13,341 nt of DNA. It comes from JAPXLN01 sp033809515 (GTDB lineage: Bacteria; Bacillota; Sulfobacillia; Fermentithermobacillales; Fermentithermobacillaceae). Below the pieces are notes generated by a model. The model was not told the origin of the DNA, made no database searches, and saw only the letters and a list, made by a program, of their open reading frames with translations. The DNA lies in the NCBI GenBank assembly GCA_033809515.1, contig JAPXLN010000027.1, positions 1 through 13,341 on the forward strand, in the 5' to 3' direction. Below are positions 1 through 6,154 of the stretch, one piece after another (position 1 is the stretch's first letter; the number at the start of each line of letters is the position of its first letter). Made by a program: the position numbers and the translations under genes.

Positions 1-1112
1 GCTACCTCTCCCCAGGGGAAAACGTCCTTCTTGCGGCCTTCTTCCCAACCTGGAAACCGGGAGTTGAACCATTCCCAGATGGCCTTGGCTTCGCTGCTTT
101 CGGGAGAGAACAGCCCGCAGGATATCAGCGTGACCTGAGAGACGCCGTCAGGATACCAGCGACCTTCCCGGGGATACCGCTTGCCCAGCCACGATAAAGA
201 CCAGGCGTAACGCCCTGTCTCCGCGTCAAACAGGACATTCTGTATCCCGGCGTATATGCGCTCTGCCGCTTCTCGGTACGTCTCCGCTTCACCGGGAAAA
301 CCAATGTGCGCAAGGGTATCCGCCCAGTCCAAAAGGCCCCGGTAGTTCTCGCTGTTGTCCATGAGGTATTTGGTCCTGTACCTGGGCTTGGCCGCCACCA
401 GACCGTCTTGTTCCTGGAGAGCCAGTACGACGCTGGCTACCAGGTCAATGCTGTCTTTGTTGGCCAGAATGAAGTCCGTGTCACCTGTCTCCCGGTAGTA
501 ATCTGCTACAAGACTGAGGAAGGTTGACGCGTAACTGTCAGCCGAGTCGTAGTCTCCTGTGGGAATCAGGACTCCGTCGCGCACGCCATAGTCGTAGATG
601 GTTCCAATCAGTCCCCATCTGTCGGGCCGGTTCAGGTGCTCAAGATACCAGTTCATGTAATCTTTGGCCCACTGCGGTTCAATCATGGCCATAGTACGGG
701 CGGCCAGATTGGCGAAATAGGGGATAACGCGGTCGCCTGACGGGGTCTGCTTTATGGCTCCTCCGGGCAGCTGGCAGCTTCTGAGCCAATCAGCTTCTTC
801 CCGGAGCAGTTTTTCGTCTATCAGGTAGGTTTCGGCTGACGGAGCCAGGGGAGTTGCCTGGGAGGTTCCCTGGGAGGTTCCCCGGGGAGTTAGGGCTGGA
901 CCAGGGGCTCTTTCAGTTCCCCTGGAGACATAGGTCAAGGGGAGCACTCGGGTCGCCCCGTGTTTTCTTCCTACCAGACAGCTCGCTAGCAAGACAGACA
1001 ATACCAGCAGCATCACCACTACCGCCTTCTTGGGGCGGCGTCTCCACGCTTTCATGCCCCGGTTAGACCAGGCCTTCGGCTGCCTCATGAGTCTCTTCGT
1101 CAGTAGATTCAT
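1..1112 (-). CDS. Secreted lipoprotein, six-hairpin glycosidase-like, partial (C-terminus beyond window)
   Basis: An open minus-strand frame runs from the ATG at 1112 off the left edge (about 370 codons seen). The N-terminus is a lipoprotein signal: a basic stretch (MKAWRRRPKK, from the ATG at 1055), a hydrophobic core and the lipobox LLASC, so the mature protein should be lipid-anchored outside the cell. A Pro/Ser/Thr linker with GTSQ repeats follows. After it comes a helical, aromatic-rich region, with stretches such as GDYDSADSYASTFL, DNSENYRGLLDWADTL and RYAWSLSWLG, whose style recalls (alpha/alpha)6-barrel carbohydrate-active enzymes. I cannot assign a GH family or catalytic acids. Start choice: GGGG six bases before the ATG at 1112, just after an in-frame stop, favours 1112; the ATG at 1055 would give a more normal signal peptide. 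No partner gene is visible. Coding is clear, function tentative. Confidence 0.75.
   Translation of the reverse strand, partial: MNLLTKRLMRQPKAWSNRGMKAWRRRPKKAVVVMLLVLSVLLASCLVGRKHGATRVLPLTYVSRGTERAPGPALTPRGTSQGTSQATPLAPSAETYLIDEKLLREEADWLRSCQLPGGAIKQTPSGDRVIPYFANLAARTMAMIEPQWAKDYMNWYLEHLNRPDRWGLIGTIYDYGVRDGVLIPTGDYDSADSYASTFLSLVADYYRETGDTDFILANKDSIDLVASVVLALQEQDGLVAAKPRYRTKYLMDNSENYRGLLDWADTLAHIGFPGEAETYREAAERIYAGIQNVLFDAETGRYAWSLSWLGKRYPREGRWYPDGVSQVTLISCGLFSPESSEAKAIWEWFNSRFPGWEEGRKKDVFPWGEV
846..881. repeat. 12-bp tandem repeat in lipoprotein linker
   Basis: Two exact 12-bp units (CTGGGAGGTTCC at 858-869 and 870-881) are preceded by a diverged third copy at 846-857. On the minus strand they encode GTSQ-GTSQ-ATP in the linker between the lipobox and the folded domain. 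The unit keeps the reading frame, so copy-number change would only alter linker length. Confidence 0.75.
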
Positions 1113-1533
1113 CTGCCACCCCGTATGTCATCGCTGGTCGCTTCGTCTATCGCTGTACCTGCAGGGCACCGGCTACTCCCTCTGCCGCCGCATCTGCAGG
1201 GCATCGGCTGCTTCTTCTGCCGCCGCATCTAGCGGTTGCCGGTGGCCTTTCCATCGCCGCACTTGGTCGCTTCATCGTTCGCGTAATCAGTCGCCTGGCC
1301 AATCGCTGCAATCACTTCGAAGGTAGGGGCAGAGCTTGTCCCGTTGTGCGGGAGTAATGTGAATCTTCGCCACGTTCGGCATATGTCCTGCTAGAGGCAA
1401 TATTTGCTTAGGTCCCGGTGCCTGGACTGCGGTGCCCTAGCTGCGGTGTCACCGGCTCCCGGCTTGGCCCGTTCACACCCTTAGGGCAATCTGGAGTGCA
1501 TTTCGCATACATATAGACTAGGTGACAGTCCAA
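1113..1533. other. Intergenic region with degenerate repeats, no convincing gene
   Basis: This region lies between the divergent lipoprotein and hypA genes. The open frames here are short, interrupted and compositionally odd. It holds a 35-bp tandem duplication (1159-1228) and a shared GGTCGCTTC(G/A)TC motif at 1136-1147 and 1265-1276. The promoters of both flanking genes must lie here, but I see no confident -35/-10 pair. A 31-codon minus-strand frame starting at 1382 has a weak AGGA ahead of it and no recognised relatives; I do not call it. Confidence 0.5.
1159..1228. repeat. Imperfect 35-bp tandem duplication
   Basis: Two adjacent 35-bp units (1159-1193 and 1194-1228) start with CTGCAGGGCA and end with TCTGCCGCCGCAT. 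They differ at four positions, all transitions. The unit is not a multiple of three, so it does not maintain a reading frame, which fits non-coding or decayed DNA. Confidence 0.8.
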
Positions 1534-1899
1534 ATGCATGAACTCAGTCTCGTCGCTGCCATTGTCCAGATGATTGCCTGTGATGCCGCCCTGCACAAAA
1601 TTGCCAGGGTTGCGCAAGTGGAGATTGAAGTTGGAGAACTCTCAGGAGCTTTCCCGTACGCACTTAGGGAGGCTTTTCCGCTTGCCACCGGCAAGACGAT
1701 TCTGGCAGATGCTTCCTTGACTATTGTGGAGATACCCGCTCTGGCAGAATGCCAGGACTGCACCCATGAGTTCTCTCCCGGTGTCCATGGCTGGCAATGC
1801 CCTCATTGCGGCAAAAGCCAATGTCGCCTCAAGTCCGGCACCGAACTGAACATAAGGTCCTACACAGGCCGGCCTCAGGCATGTATCGATCAAGGATAG
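1534..1899 (+). CDS. hypA: Hydrogenase/nickel maturation protein HypA
   Basis: HypA is a small zinc-containing nickel metallochaperone that works with HypB to load nickel into [NiFe] hydrogenase and sometimes urease. The start at 1534 gives the family's essential MHE N-terminus, in which His2 binds nickel; AGGTGA at 1520-1525, eight bases upstream, supports it over an in-frame GTG at 1522. The protein has 121 residues, slightly long for the family. The zinc site is present as two CxxC pairs, Cys73/Cys76 and Cys89/Cys92. The conserved block EIEVGELSGAFPYALREAF matches the family's VxxxIGxLSgv-P-aLxfaF pattern. hypB follows after 35 bp on the same strand. No hydrogenase genes are visible nearby. 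Confidence 0.93.
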   Translation: MHELSLVAAIVQMIACDAALHKIARVAQVEIEVGELSGAFPYALREAFPLATGKTILADASLTIVEIPALAECQDCTHEFSPGVHGWQCPHCGKSQCRLKSGTELNIRSYTGRPQACIDQG

Positions 1900-1934
1900 G
1901 ATAACTGAATTTCGCCAAGAGGAAGTGTCTGGAG

Positions 1935-2585
1935 ATGACTTTAAGGGTCGTGTTGCGTGAAAGCGTGCTCTTGAAGAACCAAAAAAGAGCCGCTGAATTG
2001 CGAGAGGCATTTCGGGATAGCGGGACAAAGGCAGTGAACATTATCGGTTCGCCTGGCTCGGGAAAGACCAGCATGCTGGAACAGGTCATCCCGCGCTTGT
2101 CCGGGATCAAGGTCGCCGTCATAGAGGGAGATATCGCGACAACCAGAGACGCAGAACGAATAGCTGCTCTTAACGTGCCTGTAGTACAGATCACAACCCA
2201 TGGGGCCTGCCATCTGGATGCGAATCTGATTGCCGAATCTCTTTACAAGCTTAACCTCAATGCAGTTGACCTTCTGTTCATAGAGAACATCGGGAATCTT
2301 GTATGTCCTGCATCCTTTGATCTGGGTGAGAACCTTCGCATTCTGGTCATAAGCGCTACAGAAGGAAGCGATAAGCCGTTCAAATACCCAATGGCATTTC
2401 GCAGCTCCCAGGCGATCGTTATCAACAAAACAGACCTGATTCCCTTTACTGATTTCAGCATGGAAAAAGTGATAGATGAGATACAAGCTATCAACTCAGA
2501 TGCCAGGATACTGCAGGTTTCATGCAGAACCCAGGAAGGCCTGGAGAAAATGGCTGCATGGCTCAAAGAGTGGACTCTGGCATAG
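1935..2585 (+). CDS. hypB: Hydrogenase nickel incorporation GTPase HypB
   Basis: HypB is a SIMIBI-class GTPase that delivers nickel with HypA. The 216-residue protein shows the P-loop GSPGSGKT (residues 38-45), the EGDIATTRDAER switch region (64-75), ACHLDA (91-96) with the Cys92-His93 metal-site pair, ENIGNLVCP (117-125) with Cys124, SATEGSDKPFKYP (140-152) and the guanine-specificity motif NKTD (164-167). It lacks the His-rich stretch and the N-terminal CxxCGC high-affinity nickel motif found in some homologues, so it is a minimal HypB without nickel storage. GGAG just before the ATG is a ribosome-binding site. It is probably co-transcribed with hypA. The DNA after its stop holds an MBL-fold remnant rather than hypC, D, E or F. 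Confidence 0.95.
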   Translation: MTLRVVLRESVLLKNQKRAAELREAFRDSGTKAVNIIGSPGSGKTSMLEQVIPRLSGIKVAVIEGDIATTRDAERIAALNVPVVQITTHGACHLDANLIAESLYKLNLNAVDLLFIENIGNLVCPASFDLGENLRILVISATEGSDKPFKYPMAFRSSQAIVINKTDLIPFTDFSMEKVIDEIQAINSDARILQVSCRTQEGLEKMAAWLKEWTLA

Positions 2586-2623
2586 AGCAGGCTTCCTGGG
2601 CTGGTCAGCGAATTGGGCTCAGA

Positions 2624-2836
2624 CTAGGTCCCATGTTCTGAGAGCCTGCCGTTCTTAATGCTGTATGTCTTGCCTTCGGCAACCACCTCGGCGTTGGGAA
2701 ACACCGTCTTGCACTCGTTGAGGATTACGTCCTCGCTGTAAAACGGCCAGAGGTGCGTTAGAAGCAGCTTAGACACGCCGGCCAGAGCTGCTGCCTCCCC
2801 GGCCTGCATAGCTGTAAGGTGCCCTGGAGCAGAGGA
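2624..2836 (-). pseudogene. C-terminal remnant of an MBL-fold hydrolase (RNase Z-like)
   Basis: About 70 codons resemble the C-terminal end of the metallo-beta-lactamase-fold/RNase Z-like family. The diagnostic pieces are GHLTAMQAGEAAALAG followed by LLLTHLWP, the family's H-x-TA-x-x-AG-x-x-A and LTH-x-x-P motifs. The catalytic HxHxDH region and most of the protein are absent, and the frame upstream (to 2914) is unlike the family. A stretch reading DVLL in another frame near 2925, typical of the strand before this motif, hints at additional frameshifted homology. It reads against hypB and into the spacer before the phospholipase gene, so it is most likely a 5'-deleted relic. A short functional peptide is unlikely. 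Confidence 0.65.
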
Positions 2837-3024
2837 CAGGCGACCATAGATCCTTCGCGTCTTCCTACCACACGTATCTCGCATATGGCCCACCGACATG
2901 CAAATCACAGTCACAGCAGAACATCGTATGAATTTTCCTTTCGGCGCAACACTTTTCGATAAATAGTGCGGACTAAGCGTGATAGATATTCACCATAATG
3001 GATTCTTGGGAGGCGGATTTAGCA

Positions 3025-3906
3025 TTGAGGAAACTGGTTGCTGGGCTCATTGTGTTCATGCTGCTGCTTATGACTCCGACGGCAGCCCTGGCAGGTGCAG
3101 ATGATAGCCATCTGAAAGGTATGAAAAAGAACGCTGCAATCGTCAAGCAAATCGCAACTGGTGCTGATTACCTGGTTGGTGGAGGAGTACCCTTCGACGG
3201 CTCCACAGAGTCCCAGGGTGACATTTCCGTTCAGTGGGCAAGCGGTGGAGTTAATCACACTCATCAGTATTTGACATCACGCGCCTTGACAATTCTGCAA
3301 AACGACAAGGGCGACAAGACCGCTGATCTACTTATCAAGTATGCCAGCGTTTTGTTGTACAATTCCGACTGGCCCGACAGCTATGAGAACGACTTTGGTC
3401 TCTATCTCGGCCACTTCTACAACCCAAACACAGGAAGAACCATACTCGGTTTGTCCAGACCCACCGCCATGAGCCGGTTTATAGATCATACACAGAAGGC
3501 AGCAAAATACTACGCGAAAAACAAGACCACCTCTATGCAGGAACTTGGTCGTGCTCTGCATTACCTGGCAGACATCAATACACCACACCATGCCGCCCTC
3601 TTAACAGCGCTGAATTCCAATCACACCGCTTTCGAAGAATTCGTTGACTCAACTCGCCTTGACTATTGTGTAGACACAACAGACAAGTACTGTGTGACCA
3701 ATGCAGATGCCGCAAGAGACCTAAAGGGGTATTCCCAGGAGATCTTCATCTTGTCCGCCAGGCATGCTCTGAACTACAAAAGCCAGGCGACCTCGGCATC
3801 TCAAGCGGATATGCAGATGGCCGCTGAGGCCACAATAGAGCATTCCCAGGAGATAATGGCTGCATTTCTTTTCAACTTCCTAAGAGCCGTCGGCGCTGTC
3901 AAATAA
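3025..3906 (+). CDS. Secreted zinc-dependent phospholipase C
   Basis: This belongs to the Bacillus cereus PLC/Clostridium alpha-toxin family, which hydrolyses phospholipid head groups outside the cell using three zinc ions. Numbered from the upstream in-frame ATG (2998), the expected ligands can be placed: Trp80, His89 in GVNHTH, an Asp at 124 or 127, His139 in GHFYNP, His188 and Asp192 in ALHYLAD, His198 in TPHHAA, and His209 with Glu213. Trp80 is the N-terminal residue of the mature enzyme in B. cereus, implying a propeptide of roughly 50 residues after the signal peptide. I chose the TTG at 3025 because GGGAGG lies upstream (11-base spacer) and it gives a basic n-region (MRKLVAG) before the hydrophobic core and TAALAG cleavage site. 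The ATG at 2998 has no ribosome-binding site and adds acidic residues. It has no C-terminal C2/PLAT domain. Confidence 0.9.
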   Translation: MRKLVAGLIVFMLLLMTPTAALAGADDSHLKGMKKNAAIVKQIATGADYLVGGGVPFDGSTESQGDISVQWASGGVNHTHQYLTSRALTILQNDKGDKTADLLIKYASVLLYNSDWPDSYENDFGLYLGHFYNPNTGRTILGLSRPTAMSRFIDHTQKAAKYYAKNKTTSMQELGRALHYLADINTPHHAALLTALNSNHTAFEEFVDSTRLDYCVDTTDKYCVTNADAARDLKGYSQEIFILSARHALNYKSQATSASQADMQMAAEATIEHSQEIMAAFLFNFLRAVGAVK

Positions 3907-3965
3907 GAGCGCATCTGGGTTTCTCAGTATTGAGTGTCTTTCCAGTGATCTAGTCTCGTGTCAAA

Positions 3966-4004
3966 AACCCAGGAAGCCCAGAATCATTTCTGGTTTCCTG
4001 GGTT
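3966..4004. terminator. Hairpin terminator between convergent genes
   Basis: A 10-bp stem AACCCAGGAA/TTCCTGGGTT continues inward with CCAGAA/TTCTGG around a four-base loop. On the minus strand the stem is followed by GGGTTTTTGA, so the better U-tract serves the CPBP gene ending at 4056. On the plus strand it lies 59 bases after the phospholipase stop with a weaker T-rich tail. It probably works in both directions. Confidence 0.8.
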
Positions 4005-4055
4005 CTCGTTCTCGCAAGCAAAGTGCAAGCCATGTCTCCCAAATCGTCACCTGTT

Positions 4056-4940
4056 CTATAGCAAGCGAAACAAATACCCTGTTCCAACCATTAGCACATT
4101 ACTGATGCTGTGCATGAACATAGGATACACAATGCTGTGACTATCTTGGTATGCTTTGCCCTGGATAATGCCTAACACAAAAGCATAGAACATTTGGAAG
4201 TAATTCCCGTCTATGGTAAACGGGAATAAAGACCATTTCATGTGTGCAATTGCAAACAATAAAGAGGCGACGATTGTCTCCAATGTGATGCCCCATTTTA
4301 CTTCCACACTGTGCCCCAATGCATACACAAGCATTGTAATAGGGAGCGCCCGATACAGAACCTCTTCGGCAGGCCCGCTTAGCAGCAACTGAAAGCCAAG
4401 CGTTCCAAGAACATTGCTCTTGTTCAATGGAAAGCTATACGACGGCAGCGTGTTATAGATCAGCATAAGGATGTGGGAGACAAGAGTAACCCCTGAAAAT
4501 ATGGCAGTATACACTACTGCATATCTGATCCCTATTCTTCTGTCCCCAAGGCCGAAACCAAAATCAACTCTCAGCAGCTTACTCAGTATCACGACTGCAA
4601 TCAGGGCAACTGCCATCTCAGTGATATGGTGAGCAGAAACCCATGCAAAGGCTTCATATGGATCAAATTGCTCATAGGAAAACAAGTCAGCAATGATCCT
4701 CCCCATCTTACTTAGTGCTTTCTGAAAAATGATCAACAGCGAAACCATGATCCCGTACCATAGGGCTTTCATCCGGTCGGCTCCTTTCCTTCCCAGTTTC
4801 ATGACACGTCCAGCTCTACGTGTCTGCCCTAATAATGACCTCAGATACTCTTCGTTGACTCCCTCGCACAAGCAAAACTGCCTTACGCCGTCATCTATGA
4901 TTCTATTGGGCTTGGCCTTCTCACAACGATATGAACACAT
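4056..4940 (-). CDS. CPBP-family intramembrane metalloprotease
   Basis: This is a multi-pass membrane protein of the CAAX protease/bacteriocin-processing (CPBP, Abi) family. Its three active-site motifs are present (294-residue numbering): EEVLYR (Glu192, Glu193, Arg197), FAIAH with His233, and HSISN with His277 and Asn281. Several hydrophobic segments lie between residues 60 and 290. The first 56 residues are unusual: hydrophilic, with four cysteines (2, 6, 23, 25). Two starts are plausible. ATG 4940 follows AAGGAAGGCAGGAAA; ATG 4772 follows GGAAAGGAG at a good distance and would begin directly before the first membrane segment. The gene is visibly AT-richer than its neighbours. A paired inverted repeat lies in its promoter. 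The substrate is unknown; family members cleave prenylated proteins or peptides, or give self-immunity to bacteriocins. Confidence 0.88.
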   Translation of the reverse strand: MCSYRCEKAKPNRIIDDGVRQFCLCEGVNEEYLRSLLGQTRRAGRVMKLGRKGADRMKALWYGIMVSLLIIFQKALSKMGRIIADLFSYEQFDPYEAFAWVSAHHITEMAVALIAVVILSKLLRVDFGFGLGDRRIGIRYAVVYTAIFSGVTLVSHILMLIYNTLPSYSFPLNKSNVLGTLGFQLLLSGPAEEVLYRALPITMLVYALGHSVEVKWGITLETIVASLLFAIAHMKWSLFPFTIDGNYFQMFYAFVLGIIQGKAYQDSHSIVYPMFMHSISNVLMVGTGYLFRLL

Positions 4941-4973
4941 TTTCCTGCCTTCCTTCAGTACCCGTATCTCTTC

Positions 4974-5005
4974 AACGAACGTTCGCTTTATACCTAACGT
5001 TCGTT
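4974..5005. promoter_or_regulatory. Inverted-repeat operator before the CPBP gene
   Basis: AACGAACGTT (4974-4983) and its exact reverse complement AACGTTCGTT (4996-5005) flank a 12-bp spacer, so the arm centres are 22 bp (two helical turns) apart. On the minus strand the spacer contains TATAAA, a candidate -10, 46-51 bases upstream of the ATG at 4940. No good -35 is seen. The size and symmetry fit a dimer-of-dimers regulator such as a TetR-family repressor, which is an inference. No intact regulator gene is in the window. Confidence 0.75.
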
Positions 5006-5118
5006 AGAATAGTACCACATGGAATTCCGGGATTGCAATAGGGTTTTGAGAGATTTTCGGTCGAAATGAGCGGCCTCCGAAACGATCGGAAACCGCTTGT
5101 TTCAGGCCTTTTGGAGAA

Positions 5119-5161
5119 CAAAATAAAACCACCTATCAAGACCTTTGTCATCGATAGATGG
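5119..5161 (-). terminator. Rho-independent terminator of the tRNA gene
   Basis: Read on the minus strand, CCATCTATC pairs with GATAGGTGG (nine pairs, one G-U) across a 15-base loop and is followed by TTTTATTTTG. It begins ten bases after the encoded CCA of the tRNA. Confidence 0.85.
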
Positions 5162-5170
5162 GGCTAACTC

Positions 5171-5245
5171 TGGTGGGGGCTACAGGGCTTGAACCTGTGA
5201 CCTCTCGGATGTGAACCGAACGCTCTTCCGCTGAGCTAAGCCCCC
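5171..5245 (-). tRNA. tRNA-Val (anticodon CAC)
   Basis: On the minus strand a full cloverleaf folds in 75 bases including an encoded CCA: acceptor GGGGGCT/AGCCCCC, D-stem GCTC/GAGC, anticodon stem TTCGG/CCGAG with loop TTCACAT, a five-base variable loop, T-stem ACAGG/CCTGT with loop TTCAAGC, and discriminator A. The anticodon CAC reads GTG valine codons. It stands alone with its own promoter and terminator, not in a tRNA cluster. Confidence 0.96.
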
Positions 5246-5320
5246 GTACATCCCATACCTGCCACGCCGACTCAGAACCTTGGGGTTTATCTGCCTAAGC
5301 CAATCGTGGCGGCAAACAGA

Positions 5321-5349
5321 ATTATACCAAAGGGAATGCTCACACGCAA
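5321..5349 (-). promoter_or_regulatory. Sigma-A promoter of tRNA-Val
   Basis: Minus strand: -35 TTGCGT (5344-5349), 17-bp spacer, perfect -10 TATAAT (5321-5326) preceded by TTTGG. It sits about 75 bases upstream of the mature tRNA 5' end, leaving a leader to be removed by RNase P. The leader contains complementary arms GCCACG/CGTGGC. Confidence 0.75.
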
Positions 5350-5381
5350 ACAATGATGACAGAGCTTAGGCTGACAACTGC

Positions 5382-6014
5382 TCAATCTGCGGGCACGTCG
5401 TCCTTTCTGATCTTCATGAGAACCATAGAATGAGGGGGCTCCCCGGAAGGCGTCACCGTCACGCGGCCTTGCGGACGAAATCCTGCCTTAGCATAGCACC
5501 TCCTGGCGCGCTTATTCTCCTCATCTACCCGCAGGAAGATCTCCTCCAGCGTTGTGGATTCGAAGACCCCGCGGACAAAAGTCTGAACGGCGTCGGTGCC
5601 AAACCCTTTGCCCCACAGATCCTTCTCTCCGATAAGAATCCTCATCTCACCCATATGTAGCCGCCAGGATATGTTCATGAGTTCAATCTCGCCGACAATT
5701 CTGCATCCGGACGCATGCCCTGGCGGAAGCATCGACTCATCTCCGGAAGAACACCCTGACGGCGGCACCGATGGACATCCCGGTGGATACCCTGACAGAC
5801 GCTCTGATGGGCTGACCTCAATAACGTACGACCTGCGCTGAAGGGGGTGGGCCCGGAGGTACCAGCTTACGGCATCTTCCTCCCTTTCGAACTTCTTGCC
5901 TGCCCACCCCGATATTTCCACATCTGCATCCCACTGAACCAGCTTCGGAAGGTCCGATGCCTTCACAGGGCGCAATTTCACCTTCGCGCCCCTGAATAAA
6001 GCGCCTTTTCCCAT
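5382..6014 (-). CDS. GNAT-family N-acetyltransferase with low-complexity loop insertion
   Basis: This GNAT enzyme transfers an acetyl group from acetyl-CoA to an amine; it resembles the RimJ/RimL-like group, and its substrate cannot be told. The N-terminus has the family's VKLRPVKASDLP opening. The acetyl-CoA pyrophosphate loop is LWGKGFGT (residues 133-140), and NKRARRCYAKAGF (168-179) is the typical C-terminal motif. Residues 68-104 form a Pro/Ser/Gly/Cys-rich insertion between two predicted core strands (YVIEV and CRIVGEIEL). ATG 6014 was chosen because GGAGAG lies eight bases upstream; an in-frame GTG at 6023 is too close to it. The gene is about 140 bp downstream of the ATP-grasp gene on the same strand and may share its transcript. 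Confidence 0.88.
   Translation of the reverse strand: MGKGALFRGAKVKLRPVKASDLPKLVQWDADVEISGWAGKKFEREEDAVSWYLRAHPLQRRSYVIEVSPSERLSGYPPGCPSVPPSGCSSGDESMLPPGHASGCRIVGEIELMNISWRLHMGEMRILIGEKDLWGKGFGTDAVQTFVRGVFESTTLEEIFLRVDEENKRARRCYAKAGFRPQGRVTVTPSGEPPHSMVLMKIRKDDVPAD
5703..5813 (-). repeat. Low-complexity in-frame insertion in the GNAT gene, ~36-bp duplicated unit
   Basis: The insertion encodes a Pro/Ser/Gly/Cys-rich segment. Two ~12-residue units can be aligned (PSERLSGYPPGC and PSVPPSGCSSGD), and their DNA shares CCATC, GTCAGGGT and CCGG blocks in order. The unit length preserves the reading frame. Confidence 0.6.
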
Positions 6015-6154
6015 ATCAAACACTCTCCGGCTCTCTTCCCGTATAGGGACATAAGCTTCTACGAGATGGCCCGCTTACCTGCCTGAAGCCGGATGTAATT
6101 TCGGGCAGCGCTAGAAGACATTAGCCTGCGGACAACCGGTCTGGCAAGTCAACC

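Noticed and set aside
1109..1230. A 39-codon minus-strand frame whose TGA overlaps the lipoprotein ATG at 1112
   Set aside because: The ATGA overlap looks like translational coupling, but the peptide is Cys/Arg/Gly-rich, spans the tandem repeat and has no ribosome-binding site.
1030..1326. Plus-strand open frame of 98 codons rich in Arg, Ser and Cys
   Set aside because: It overlaps the lipoprotein signal peptide and crosses the degenerate 35-bp repeats; the composition is typical of non-coding GC-rich DNA.
4974..5005. LexA (SOS) box before the CPBP gene
   Set aside because: The Bacillota LexA site needs four bases between GAAC and GTTC; here they abut directly, so the half-site spacing is wrong.
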